From positions 372,001-436,000 of the forward strand of contig NZ_KV917372.1 of assembly GCF_002019635.1 (NCBI RefSeq): a stretch of DNA of 64,000 nt, in the 5' to 3' direction. The stretch is from Metabacillus halosaccharovorans. GTDB lineage: Bacteria > Bacillota > Bacilli > Bacillales > Bacillaceae. Every line of letters begins with the position of its first letter. Positions within the stretch are counted from its first letter, which is position 1. This document shows, piece after piece, positions 24,590-33,509 of the stretch. Both the position numbers and the translations under genes were made by a program. The notes beneath the pieces are model-generated. The model ran no database searches and was not told the DNA's origin. It worked only from the letters and a program-made list of their open reading frames with translations.

Positions 24590-24602
24590 TCATAGTGTTG
24601 GT
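24582..24602. repeat. 9-bp hairpin ACCAACACT-CAT-AGTGTTGGT
   Basis: Perfect inverted repeat with a 3-base loop, upstream of the small ORF. No T tract follows on either strand, so it may be an operator. The flanking 24603-24756 holds nothing recognisable. Confidence 0.4.
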
Positions 24603-24756
24603 CGCCTGATTTTATATACATATAGACAAGTTATTTTCACTTGCTCAAATTTTTCAACCATCCAAATTTTCAAGACGCTATTTCGACCACTTTTCCCCTT
24701 AATTCAACCACTCTCTATGAATATTCAATCACTAACTCAATCTTTCCAACCAATCC

Positions 24757-25110
24757 TCAATTCATTTCTTCATAAAAAGTAATTCTATTAAAGAAAGGAT
24801 CTATCACTGTCAACTCAACAGTATTCCATGGTGACTCCTCTAGAGCCGGATTGGAAAAAGCATACTTTTTTGCTTGAAGTATAGAATGAAATTGTTTTAT
24901 ATTGTCTATTTTAATTCGAATTGCACTGCCTGGAGAAGAGTCACCATGATGTTCTGAAAGGTGTAAAATATTATGATCTAAAGATATTTGGCAATAGATA
25001 GGCATATTTTCTTCATATTGATGGGTCCAATCTATTTTAAAACCTAAGAAATCAATATAGAATTCCTTTGCCTTTTCCAGTTCAAACATTCTTAAAATAG
25101 GTGTAATCAC
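24757..25110 (-). CDS. VOC-family (glyoxalase/bleomycin-resistance-like) protein
   Basis: About 117 residues from GTG 25110, selected because AAAGGATG lies ten bases upstream (a frame from 25140 would place it inside the gene). The vicinal-oxygen-chelate pattern is clear: TPILRMFELEKAKEFYIDFLGFKIDW, HNILHLSEHHGD, and a terminal VELTVIDPFFNRITFYEE. It resembles the glyoxalase-superfamily proteins related to bleomycin-binding proteins. Candidate metal ligands are His in LSEHHGD and Glu in ITFYEE. Substrate unknown. Monocistronic. Confidence 0.8.
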   Translation of the reverse strand: MITPILRMFELEKAKEFYIDFLGFKIDWTHQYEENMPIYCQISLDHNILHLSEHHGDSSPGSAIRIKIDNIKQFHSILQAKKYAFSNPALEESPWNTVELTVIDPFFNRITFYEEMN

Positions 25111-25369
25111 GATTCTTACACATCCTTTATATATAATCATCTTTCTATTTTACTTATAACATGACCGACGTCACATGAGTAGATACTTTTTAAATGCTTT
25201 ATTGTGGTTTATATTTACGTGAAGGAAATATAGAAAGCTTAGAGAATAACATTATATAGTTATTTGAGATTACTAGATAAACGGATCTCATTTAATTAAA
25301 ATGCTTATGATTAACTCTTTACCTAGTACTATTCTTTTAATGATAAACCAATCTAATGAGGTGAATGGA

Positions 25370-26188
25370 ATGCCAAAAGTGGTTATGACTTTCCCAGAAG
25401 GAAAGCATAAAGTACTGACGATGAGCTATGATGATGGAAAAGCGGCCGATAGACGGCTAGTAGAAATTTTTAACCGATATGGGATAAAGGGGACTTTTCA
25501 TCTTAATTCCGGTCTGTTTGGAACAGGTGACAGAATTCCTGAAAACGAAGTGGCTGAGCTATACAGAGACCATGAAATATCAGCACACACTTTGACACAT
25601 CCAACTATTGCGAGGTCTCCTAAAGAACAACTTCTGCATGAGATATTGGAAGACCGTAAAAATCTGGAGAGAATCGCAGATTACACAGTTAGAGGAATGT
25701 CCTATCCAAACGGTTCTTATAATTCATACATAAAAGAACTACTACCTTATTTGGGAATTGAATATTCAAGAACCGTCAATAGTACCGGTGATTTTTCCAT
25801 ACCTGATGATTTGTTTGAGTGGAATCCAACCTGTCATCATAATAAAGAGTTAATGCAACGAGCTGATGATTTTCTTAATCTCCATAAAAAGCAATATCTA
25901 TATATGATGTATGTATGGGGTCACAGTTATGAATTTGACAACGATCAAAACTGGGATCTAATTGAAAACTTCTGTGATCATGTTGGTAATCGGGACGATA
26001 TCTGGTACGCAACAAATATTGAAATTGTGGATTATATGAAAGCATTCAAAAACCTCAAATTTTCAGCAAGCAGCCAGTTTGTCTTCAACCCATCAGCCAT
26101 GTCGGTTTGGCTAAGTGTGGATGAAAAGATCTTTGAGGTAAAAGGAGGGAGTCAGCTTCTGCTAACTGAAGAAGCTTTGACAGAGTAA
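25370..26188 (+). CDS. Polysaccharide deacetylase family protein
   Basis: A 272-residue protein starting at ATG 25370 behind GAGGTG; the longer frame from 25301 lacks a ribosome binding site. NodB homology motifs are TMSYDDGKAADRR (catalytic and metal Asp), SAHTLTHP (HxxxH metal ligands) and GMSYPNGSYN. There is no signal peptide, so unlike cell-wall deacetylases it would act in the cytoplasm. The C-terminal ~80 residues (FVFNPSAMSVWLSVDEKIFEVKGG) form a small beta-rich extension. Related proteins act on acetylated sugars; the substrate is unknown. Confidence 0.85.
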   Translation: MPKVVMTFPEGKHKVLTMSYDDGKAADRRLVEIFNRYGIKGTFHLNSGLFGTGDRIPENEVAELYRDHEISAHTLTHPTIARSPKEQLLHEILEDRKNLERIADYTVRGMSYPNGSYNSYIKELLPYLGIEYSRTVNSTGDFSIPDDLFEWNPTCHHNKELMQRADDFLNLHKKQYLYMMYVWGHSYEFDNDQNWDLIENFCDHVGNRDDIWYATNIEIVDYMKAFKNLKFSASSQFVFNPSAMSVWLSVDEKIFEVKGGSQLLLTEEALTE

Positions 26189-26204
26189 GCACTAACATAG
26201 TGAG

Positions 26205-26232
26205 CAGGATAAAATGACTATTTTTTATCCTG
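26205..26232. terminator. Bidirectional terminator between convergent genes
   Basis: CAGGATAAAA (26205-26214) pairs with TTTTATCCTG (26223-26232). It overlaps the last codons of the DUF4083 gene on the minus strand. Confidence 0.65.
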
Positions 26233-26397
26233 TTCTAGTAACTCAATAATTCTATCAAGCTTTTTTTCAATTTCATTATCTTTTTGAGACTGCGGATTCT
26301 TCGAAAGGAGAGATCGAACAAGAAAAAAAACGACAGCAAAAATTCCGAACATAAAAATAAACATTAATAGCTGAAATACAACATCACCAATATTCAT
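26218..26397 (-). CDS. DUF4083-type small membrane protein
   Basis: A 59-codon gene, ATG 26397, ribosome binding site AGAGG about seven bases upstream. The N-terminus (MNIGDVVFQLLMFIFMFGIF) and following AVVFFLVR form one membrane helix; the rest is charged and ends in a helical EIEKKLDRIIELLEQDKK, as in the DUF4083 family common in Bacillus. Its function is unknown. It is convergent with the deacetylase gene and shares a terminator with it. Confidence 0.7.
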   Translation of the reverse strand: MNIGDVVFQLLMFIFMFGIFAVVFFLVRSLLSKNPQSQKDNEIEKKLDRIIELLEQDKK

Positions 26398-26480
26398 ATA
26401 AATACCTCTCTTAACAAGTTTTGGGAATAGTGTATCACAAATTCCCTTTAGAGAGTGAAGTATGATTCATTATTTTAAAA

Positions 26481-27857
26481 CTAAAAACGCAAAAAATTAC
26501 TTGGTGACACTCGATTTTTTCGATTATTTATTAAAGCGATACATTCTGCCAATTGCTCAACTCCTGCTTTAATTTGATTTTCCTCGACTTGAGAGATACT
26601 TAATCGCAAGAGATTTTCTTTTTTATATTCTGGCAAAAACATCCGGATCGCATCATCAACAAACACATTTTTCTCATTCAGCAAAAGAACGACCTGTTTT
26701 GCTGTTATATGTTCCGGCAAAATGACGGATAGATAAAAACCGGAAGTCGGTTTAGTGAACTGAGTATGATCTGGTAACAGTAATTCACACGATTCTTGAA
26801 GAATGTCCATCTTCCTTTTATATACATGTTTAATTTTTTTCAGATGTTTATTAAACATACCGCTTTTCATATAGACTTCAAGTGCTCCTTGAGAAAGGGC
26901 GGAACTATTAAAATCCAAACTGAATTTATATCGCAAAAAAGTGTTGATCAAAAACGTTGGAAGTACAACAGCAGCAACCCTTAATCCTGGTAGGAAAACT
27001 TTTGAAAAGCTTTTTATATAAATAACTCTCCCGGAAGGATCAAACGAATAGAAAGGATCCGATTTTGCATTAAGATCAAGGTCTCCTAAAAAATCATCCT
27101 CCACAATATAAACATCGTATTTTTCCGCTAATTCAACAATTTTTTTCTTTTCTTTATTCGTATAACTATGTCCAAGCGGATTGTGAAAACGGGGAATGAC
27201 ATAGAAAAATTTTATATCATTATTCCGGAATATATACTCAAGACGCTCAAGATCAATGCCTTCCATCGTTAAATCAACGGCTAATGCTTTTGCTGATTGT
27301 AAAGAGATCGATTCAAGGAAACCGAAATAGGTAGGCTGTTCAATAAGAATATTGTTTTTCCCATTAGGAAATGGCATAGAAATGAGTAAGTGCAGAGCTT
27401 GTTGTGAACCAGAAGTGATGACAATTCTTTCAGGTTGAGTGAAAACTTGGAGATTTCGCAAATATTTCGCCAACTGAACTCGTAATGAGTAAAGCCCTTG
27501 TTGATCAGAATATGTAAATAGTTCACCTTTATATTGTTCTATTGCTTCATTCATACAATGCTGAAAGTCTTTATAAGGCATAACATTTTTATCTGGACCA
27601 GCAGACAAGAAGTCGATTACATCATGCACACTTGCTTTATCCTGAAATTCTTTCATGACATAAAAGCCGCTTTTAGGTATGGAGTAGATGTAATGTTCTT
27701 TTTCAAGTTCTTCGTAAGCTTTAATTACTGTATTTTTGCTGCAAGAAAAATAATCAGATAACTGTCGGACAGAAGGAAGCTTATCACCTGCATGAAGTGA
27801 TCCCTCTGCAAGTCGAATCTTTATTTCTTCCATTATCTCCGTATATTTTAAGCCCAT
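26481..27857 (-). CDS. MocR-type GntR/aminotransferase regulator
   Basis: A 458-residue protein starting at ATG 27857 after GAGGAGG. Residues 1-75 are a GntR winged helix (GDKLPSVRQLSDYFSCSKNTVIKAYEELE); residues ~100-455 are a fold-type I aminotransferase domain with the PLP lysine in YIKSFSKVFLPGLR and the aspartate in YIVEDDFLGDL. MocR regulators bind PLP and an amino compound and often control a divergent gene. Here the divergent partner is an EamA transporter starting 150 bases away, the likely target. Confidence 0.9.
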   Translation of the reverse strand: MGLKYTEIMEEIKIRLAEGSLHAGDKLPSVRQLSDYFSCSKNTVIKAYEELEKEHYIYSIPKSGFYVMKEFQDKASVHDVIDFLSAGPDKNVMPYKDFQHCMNEAIEQYKGELFTYSDQQGLYSLRVQLAKYLRNLQVFTQPERIVITSGSQQALHLLISMPFPNGKNNILIEQPTYFGFLESISLQSAKALAVDLTMEGIDLERLEYIFRNNDIKFFYVIPRFHNPLGHSYTNKEKKKIVELAEKYDVYIVEDDFLGDLDLNAKSDPFYSFDPSGRVIYIKSFSKVFLPGLRVAAVVLPTFLINTFLRYKFSLDFNSSALSQGALEVYMKSGMFNKHLKKIKHVYKRKMDILQESCELLLPDHTQFTKPTSGFYLSVILPEHITAKQVVLLLNEKNVFVDDAIRMFLPEYKKENLLRLSISQVEENQIKAGVEQLAECIALINNRKNRVSPSNFLRF

Positions 27858-28006
27858 CCGTATATCCTCCTCAATCTGTACCCGTACAGATAGGTGAAAC
27901 AATTGTTTATTTCTACCATGTGTACCTATTAATATGTTAATTATATCAAAACTGTATCTTGAATCATGCAGAATATAATACTAAGGAAAAAGGTAGGTAG
28001 GAAAGC

Positions 28007-28909
28007 ATGCAGAATGAAAAAAGGGAGAAAATTGGATTTTTGTTAGGAACTATAGGTGTTATTTGTTTTAGCTTAACACTTCCTGCTACAAGAATTGCTG
28101 TAGAATATTTTGGAACAACAATCGTTGGCTTAGGAAGAACAGTTGTTGCGGCTTTTTTGGTTGCAATCATATTCATCGTTCGAAAAGAAAAACTTCCGAC
28201 ACCACGTCAATTCAAAAGCCTCGGAATTGTTGCTTTTGGAGCAGTATTAGGATTTCCGCTTCTCACATCTTGGGCAATGGAGTCCTTGCCTGTGTCTCAT
28301 GGAGCAGTAGAGGTCGCTTTGTTACCATTAGCTACAGCGGGATTTGCCATGTTAAGAGCCGGAGAAATTCCATCAATAAAATTCTGGATTTCTAGTTTAA
28401 TAGGGTCTTTTGCTGTCATTATATATGCCTTTCATTTAGGTTTCGGTCACTTACAATTTGCTGATTTAGCCATACTGGCAGCTGTGCTAATTCTTGGACT
28501 TAGTTACGCAGAAGGTGGAAAATTAGCAAAGGAATTAGGAAGTTGGCAAGTCATTGCGTGGGCAATTTTGATTGGTGCACCGTTTTTCATAATTCCTGTG
28601 GGGTTACATCTTACAATTGAAATGCTTCATGCACCCATTCAGGCATGGGTCAGTTTTTTTTATCTCGCAGTTGTTAGTCAATTTTTAGCATATGTTGCTT
28701 GGTATAGCGGAATGGCTTTGGGAGGAATAGCAAGAGTAAGTCAGATCCAATATTTACAGCCCTTTTTGATGATTCTCTTTGCAACAGTTTTTCTCGATGA
28801 ATCGATCACATTCTTTACTATACTCATAGCGTTGGTTGTTGTCCTTTCAGTTATCTTAGGTAAAAATGCTACTATTATAAAAAAGGGATCTCAACCAAAG
28901 AAGAACTAA
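28007..28909 (+). CDS. EamA/DMT-superfamily transporter
   Basis: A 300-residue protein with ten predicted membrane helices and two EamA repeats (FLLGTIGVICFSLTLPATRIAVEYF, and the second beginning about residue 150). DMT exporters of this class move amino acids or metabolites. The start is ATG 28007 after GGTAGG. Its promoter region is shared with the divergent MocR regulator, which suggests control by an amino compound or vitamin B6. Confidence 0.88.
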   Translation: MQNEKREKIGFLLGTIGVICFSLTLPATRIAVEYFGTTIVGLGRTVVAAFLVAIIFIVRKEKLPTPRQFKSLGIVAFGAVLGFPLLTSWAMESLPVSHGAVEVALLPLATAGFAMLRAGEIPSIKFWISSLIGSFAVIIYAFHLGFGHLQFADLAILAAVLILGLSYAEGGKLAKELGSWQVIAWAILIGAPFFIIPVGLHLTIEMLHAPIQAWVSFFYLAVVSQFLAYVAWYSGMALGGIARVSQIQYLQPFLMILFATVFLDESITFFTILIALVVVLSVILGKNATIIKKGSQPKKN

Positions 28910-29012
28910 ATAGAAGTTACTCTTACTCTTTAGGTCCACGGTTGACATGCAAAACAGATCTTGATAATTTCAGATAAGAATAGCATATAAGGGAAGTAGC
29001 TGGGTAAAGAGA

Positions 29013-29198
29013 ATGAAGATATATAAACTAAAGAAAAACTTTAAAGGCTTCAAAAAGGGGACACAATTCTATTTGATTGCTGAATCTGAGTTTATCGGTG
29101 TTAAAGACTTTGTATTCCGGACAGAAGATTTGGCAATTCGAATTTCTGTTAATGAAAGTGAACTGTTACAAAATTTTATATTGGTGAGAGATGGATGA
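29013..29198 (+). CDS. Small hypothetical protein
   Basis: A 61-residue basic protein without membrane segments, probably a small beta-barrel (GFKKGTQFYLIAESEFIGVKDFVFRTEDLAIRISVNESEL). The ribosome binding site is weak (GGGTAAAGAG). No family recognised, but the composition and length suggest a real gene. Confidence 0.5.
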   Translation: MKIYKLKKNFKGFKKGTQFYLIAESEFIGVKDFVFRTEDLAIRISVNESELLQNFILVRDG

Positions 29199-29300
29199 TT
29201 ATTGGTCTTTTCATGATCAAATTTATTTATTTACCAGTTAATGATCATTATTTATAAAACCTCTATCTACACAATATTTAAGCGTTATCCTGAAATTATA

Positions 29301-29328
29301 TTGACAAAATTTTATTCTGCATTATAAA
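29301..29328 (+). promoter_or_regulatory. Strong sigma-A promoter of nucleoside hydrolase operon
   Basis: TTGACA (29301-29306), 16-base spacer, TATAAA (29323-29328). A short palindrome GAACATGTT follows at the expected start of transcription and could be an operator. Confidence 0.75.
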
Positions 29329-29369
29329 GTTGAACATGTTTACAATAATGAAAAAGAATGGAGATTAAC

Positions 29370-30317
29370 ATGAAAAAGAAAATTTACTTTAACCATGATG
29401 GCGGTGTAGATGATTTAATTTCTTTATTTTTATTATTACAAATGGACACTGTTAAACTTACCGGTGTTTCAGTCATTCCGGCAGATTGTTACTTAGAACC
29501 TGCAATGTTTGCAAGCCGGAAAATTATTGATCGTTTTGGAAACGGTGGACTTGATGTAGCAGAATCAAATTCGCGCGCAAAGAATCCGTTTCCGAAAGAT
29601 TGGCGCATGCATGCGTTTTATGTAGATGCGCTGCCAATACTTAATGAAGCAGGAAAAGTTGTCACACCTGCTGCAGACATACCTGCACATCTTCATTTAA
29701 TCAAAACCATTCAAGAAACGGATGAAAAGACAACTTTATTATTTACAGGACCGCTTACCGATCTTGCCCGTGCGTTAGATGAAGCACCTGAAATAGAGGA
29801 GAAAATTGAACGTCTGGTGTGGATGGGAGGTACATTTCGCGAGGAAGGAAATGTACATGAGCCTGAACATGATGGAACAGCTGAATGGAATGTGTATTGG
29901 GACCCTGAGGCAGCAGCCCGTGTATGGGAAACAAACATTGAAATTGATCTTGTTGCTCTTGAAAGTACTAACCAAGTACCGCTTACTTTAGATGTGCGGG
30001 AGGGTTGGGCAAGAGAACGGAAAAATCTAGGTGTGGATTTCCTTGGACAGTGTTATGCAATGGTTCCGCCTCTCGTTCACTTTTCAACAAACTCTACTTA
30101 TTATTTATGGGATGTGTTAACAACTGCGTTTGTTGGTAAACCTGATCTTGTAAAGGTACAAACAATTAACAGCATTGTCTTAACAGAAGGTCCAAGCCAA
30201 GGGCGTACAGTTGAAACAGCTGAAGGAAGACCTGTAAATGTCGTTTATGACGTGGACCGTGACGCTTTCTTTGATTACATAACTGAACTAGCTAAAAATG
30301 TAAGTGAGGATATCTAA
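29370..30317 (+). CDS. Nucleoside hydrolase (IUNH family), first copy
   Basis: A 315-residue protein starting at ATG 29370 behind GGAG. The calcium-binding signature reads NHDGGVDD (residues ~8-15), in which Asn replaces the first Asp of the usual DTDPGxDD while the catalytic and metal-binding aspartates remain. LLFTGPLTDLARAL and LVWMGGTF are also family typical. Nucleoside hydrolases release ribose and base from ribonucleosides in the cytoplasm. It overlaps nothing but is one base before the second copy, so both are co-transcribed. Confidence 0.87.
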   Translation: MKKKIYFNHDGGVDDLISLFLLLQMDTVKLTGVSVIPADCYLEPAMFASRKIIDRFGNGGLDVAESNSRAKNPFPKDWRMHAFYVDALPILNEAGKVVTPAADIPAHLHLIKTIQETDEKTTLLFTGPLTDLARALDEAPEIEEKIERLVWMGGTFREEGNVHEPEHDGTAEWNVYWDPEAAARVWETNIEIDLVALESTNQVPLTLDVREGWARERKNLGVDFLGQCYAMVPPLVHFSTNSTYYLWDVLTTAFVGKPDLVKVQTINSIVLTEGPSQGRTVETAEGRPVNVVYDVDRDAFFDYITELAKNVSEDI

Positions 30318-30318
30318 A

Positions 30319-31275
30319 ATGGCAGAAAAAAAACGAGTGATTATTGATACGGATACAGCAGGTGATGATACGATTTCCATCTTAACTGCTCTTCATTATT
30401 TTCAGGTTGAAGGCATAATGGTCACCGGTGGAAATGTACAATTTGATCAACAGGTTGAAAATGCACTTTACACTGTACAAGTAGCAGGAAAGAATGAAGA
30501 AGTACCCGTATTTAAAGGGTATGAACGTCCAATAATGGGTCTTGGAGAAAACCAGCATCTTACTGTTGAGGATGTTCATGGTAAAGATGGAATGGGGGAT
30601 TCGTTTTTCGAAAAAGCGATCCAGTCTCCTTCAGAGGGACATGCAGTTGATTATCTAATTGAAACCGTTCATAAATACCCGGGAGAAATACATATATTAG
30701 CTATTGCTCCATTAACAAATATTGCCATGGCGATTAAAAAGGATCCGACCATCATTTCGAAAATTCCCCATTTATATATTATGGGAGGTACGAATAATGC
30801 ATTAGGAAATATAACCCCAAGTGCAGAATACAATTTCTACGTTGATCCAGAGGCAGCGAAAATTGTTCTACATTCGGGTATTCCGATGACAATGGTTGGG
30901 TGGGAAATGTGTACTCAATATTCAATTATGAATGATCAGGATCATGAGGATATTGAAGCCTTGGCAACAAAAGGTTCTCAATTTTTTAAAGATGTTAATA
31001 AAGTTGTCATGAAATTTAACAAAAGTGTGCATAAATTGAATGGCACAACACATCCGGATACATTACTTGCTGCAGTTGCGGCAAACGAACACATCATGAC
31101 AAAATCGAATCTCTATCATGTAGATGTTGAAACTGCCGGAGAATTAACAAGAGGTTACAGTCTTGTCGATGTAAATAATCGATTGGAGCGCCCAAAAAAT
31201 GTTCGGGTTTGTGAAGCTATTGATCAAAAAGCTTTTAAAGAGATGGTCCTGGAAGTGCTGGGAGCAATAAAGTAA
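30319..31275 (+). CDS. Nucleoside hydrolase (IUNH family), second copy
   Basis: A 318-residue protein starting at ATG 30319, right after the first hydrolase. The canonical signature IIDTDTAGDDTISIL is present at residues ~8-22, with HILAIAPLTNIAMAI and LYIMGGTNNALG later, and the C-terminal HPDTLLAAVAANEH carrying the last metal Asp. It differs enough from its neighbour to suggest distinct specificities or a heteromer. Terminator follows. Confidence 0.9.
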   Translation: MAEKKRVIIDTDTAGDDTISILTALHYFQVEGIMVTGGNVQFDQQVENALYTVQVAGKNEEVPVFKGYERPIMGLGENQHLTVEDVHGKDGMGDSFFEKAIQSPSEGHAVDYLIETVHKYPGEIHILAIAPLTNIAMAIKKDPTIISKIPHLYIMGGTNNALGNITPSAEYNFYVDPEAAKIVLHSGIPMTMVGWEMCTQYSIMNDQDHEDIEALATKGSQFFKDVNKVVMKFNKSVHKLNGTTHPDTLLAAVAANEHIMTKSNLYHVDVETAGELTRGYSLVDVNNRLERPKNVRVCEAIDQKAFKEMVLEVLGAIK

Positions 31276-31288
31276 ATGTTGTAAATGT

Positions 31289-31319
31289 GGAGAGTGAGTA
31301 GTGCAGCACTCTCTTTTTT
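31289..31319 (+). terminator. Terminator of nucleoside hydrolase operon
   Basis: GAGAGTG (31290-31296) pairs with CACTCTC (31307-31313), then a run of T. Confidence 0.75.
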
Positions 31320-31384
31320 ACATTTAAATAGATTATGATATAGTTTACATATATTGACTTTACCAAGAAAGAGGATCCTATTTT

Positions 31385-32053
31385 ATGAGAATACTATACA
31401 TAGAAGATGAAGAAGAACTTGGTTCGTGGGTATACCAGGACCTAATAAAACGAGGGTATCAGGTAAATTGGTTAAAAAACGGAGACAAAGCCTTAGAGCT
31501 TGCTGATACAACAGATCTTGCCATTCTTGATGTTATGCTACCCGGATTAGACGGTTTTTCCATTGGTAAGCGCTTGAAAAAGACAGTGCCATCTTTGCCT
31601 ATTATCATGTTATCAGCACGATCACAGGTAGATGATAAGCTGGAGGGTCTTGAATTTGCAGATGATTATATGACAAAGCCATTTCATCCAGATGAGCTTG
31701 CTGCAAGAATAAGTGTGTTATTACGCCGTTTTGATCGTATAATGCCTTCAGAAATAAAAGTTCAGCATTTACGCTATCTCCCTAAGCAATATCAGCTTTT
31801 TCGGCAAGAAGAAGACGAAGAAATTATCCTAACATCTAAGCAGCTCCAAATCTTCGATTATTTATTAAAGCATGCCGGACAAATTTTGACGAAAGAACAA
31901 ATATACGAATCTATCTGGGAAGAAGATTATTTTGAAGGTGACAAGACATTAATGGTTCATATCCGTTATCTTCGGGAAAAAATTGAGAAAGACCCTGCCA
32001 AGCCAACCATAATCGAAACAATTAGAGGCATTGGCTATAGGTTAAAACAATGA
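31385..32053 (+). CDS. OmpR-family response regulator
   Basis: A 222-residue regulator, ATG 31385. Receiver domain with EDEEE near residue 8, phospho-Asp in LAILDVMLP (~residue 52), conserved Ser/Ala in LSARS and Lys in MTKPF; the segment GLEFADDY lacks one residue compared with the usual GLELGADDY. The winged helix at the C-terminus has LTSKQLQIFDYLL and IETIRGIGYRL. It overlaps the kinase by four bases. It should regulate the ABC exporter genes downstream, where a pair of direct repeats is found. Confidence 0.9.
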   Translation: MRILYIEDEEELGSWVYQDLIKRGYQVNWLKNGDKALELADTTDLAILDVMLPGLDGFSIGKRLKKTVPSLPIIMLSARSQVDDKLEGLEFADDYMTKPFHPDELAARISVLLRRFDRIMPSEIKVQHLRYLPKQYQLFRQEEDEEIILTSKQLQIFDYLLKHAGQILTKEQIYESIWEEDYFEGDKTLMVHIRYLREKIEKDPAKPTIIETIRGIGYRLKQ

Positions 32054-33387
32054 AGCTTCGCAACACATTGCAAACAAAGTACTTAATTTTAATTGTATGC
32101 GCGATGTTAATCCTCCCAATTGCCTTTCCACTTGCATCAATGGTTGTTTATATGCCGGCTATTATTGTTCAACACAACGATATGGATGTTTATGATAGTG
32201 AAGAAGTTGAAACTGAGTGGCATGAAAAGGCAAAAGAATTAGACAGGCTTACTGAAGCTGAAACGGTAACTGCTTTAAAAGAAACAACAAATAAAATAAA
32301 AGAATCCAACGTATTTTGGATAGATGAAAACGGCAAAACTCGTTATATATCCGACAATACAGCAGATATTCCTGAATACTGGACACCAGCCTATACAGTT
32401 TCTTTTATGAAACAAAGCTATGGCGGAGATCCATTTACGGTTGTCTCGTTTATCGGAGAAGAAGAAAACAATGGCTTTATTGTTCTGCAAATTGATAGGA
32501 AGTACATGGATTACCCAATTCAACAACTTGAATATTATTTTGAAATCATTTATATCGTGGTTGTTGGACTATTGTTACTTTTATTTATCGCTCTTTCATG
32601 GCTATTTTTCCGGTCGATTCGAAAACGAATTGTACGACTTCAAACGTCAATGGATGTAGAGGAACAACGAATTCCAGATAAGGTTACCGTTGGTGAAATC
32701 GATGAAGTAGGTGAGCTGGAGGTATCCTTTAATAAAATGATTGAACGTTTAGAGGCTAGCAGGTTACGGGAACAAGAGGAAGAGGAGCTGCGAAAAGAGC
32801 TTATTGCTAACTTGTCCCACGATCTCCGGACACCTTTAGCCACCATTAGAGCCCACGCCTATACATTAAAAAATGAAAACATTTCTTCTGACGGACAGAA
32901 ATCAATTGAAATAATCGATAAAAAAATCGATCATTTGCATACGTTAATTGAAAACCTGTTATCATACACGTTATTAACATCAGGGAAATATACCTACAAG
33001 CCACAAAATGTTGATGTTAATCGAGTGATACGACTCTCGCTAACAGCTTGGTATCCAATTTTTGAAAAGGAACAGTTTACAGTAGACATCGATTTGTTTG
33101 AAGAAACTGTCTTTTGGAAGATGGATCCAAATTGGTTTGAGCGAATTTTAGATAATCTTTTTCAAAATGTAGTGAGACATGCCAAGTCAGGTAAGTATAT
33201 CAAAATCATGTGTGAAGGGAATTCGATTTATATAATGGATAAAGGACCTGGGATGAAAAACAAGTCAGAACAAGAAGGGGTAGGAATTGGTCTTTCCATA
33301 ATTGACCTGATGACAAAGGAAATGAACATTACTTGGAACATTGAAACCTCTAGTGATGGAACTACAATATGCCTAACGAAACACTAA
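32050..33387 (+). CDS. Sensor histidine kinase
   Basis: A 445-residue kinase with TM1 (about residues 12-35), an extracellular sensor region of about 120 residues rich in acidic residues, TM2 (about 160-185), a HAMP linker, the H box LIANLSHDLRTPLATIRAH (His ~ residue 255) and HATPase motifs FERILDNLFQNVVRHA (N box), IYIMDKGPGM and EGVGIGLSI. The extracellular domain is unlike BceS-type kinases, so it may sense an extracellular peptide or envelope stress directly, as lantibiotic-immunity kinases do. Confidence 0.88.
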   Translation: MKLRNTLQTKYLILIVCAMLILPIAFPLASMVVYMPAIIVQHNDMDVYDSEEVETEWHEKAKELDRLTEAETVTALKETTNKIKESNVFWIDENGKTRYISDNTADIPEYWTPAYTVSFMKQSYGGDPFTVVSFIGEEENNGFIVLQIDRKYMDYPIQQLEYYFEIIYIVVVGLLLLLFIALSWLFFRSIRKRIVRLQTSMDVEEQRIPDKVTVGEIDEVGELEVSFNKMIERLEASRLREQEEEELRKELIANLSHDLRTPLATIRAHAYTLKNENISSDGQKSIEIIDKKIDHLHTLIENLLSYTLLTSGKYTYKPQNVDVNRVIRLSLTAWYPIFEKEQFTVDIDLFEETVFWKMDPNWFERILDNLFQNVVRHAKSGKYIKIMCEGNSIYIMDKGPGMKNKSEQEGVGIGLSIIDLMTKEMNITWNIETSSDGTTICLTKH

Positions 33388-33420
33388 AGAGTACGATTGA
33401 ACAACGTCGTATTCTTTTTT
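33386..33420 (+). terminator. Terminator after the kinase gene
   Basis: AGAGTACGA and TCGTATTCT form a 9-bp stem with one G-T wobble around ten bases, followed by seven or more T. Confidence 0.7.
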
Positions 33421-33433
33421 TATGTTTCCATAG

Positions 33434-33453
33434 ATTTAAACAAAATTTAAACA
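33434..33453 (+). promoter_or_regulatory. Candidate response-regulator direct repeats
   Basis: ATTTAAACA at 33434-33442 is repeated exactly at 33445-33453, an 11-base period that is one helical turn. A -10-like TAAGAT lies at 33471-33476. OmpR-type regulators of lantibiotic immunity genes bind such direct repeats in place of a -35 element. Confidence 0.55.
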
Positions 33454-33509
33454 TTACCACCACTTCATTTTAAGATTCATTGTTTATCGTGTTAATAGAG
33501 GTGATTAAA

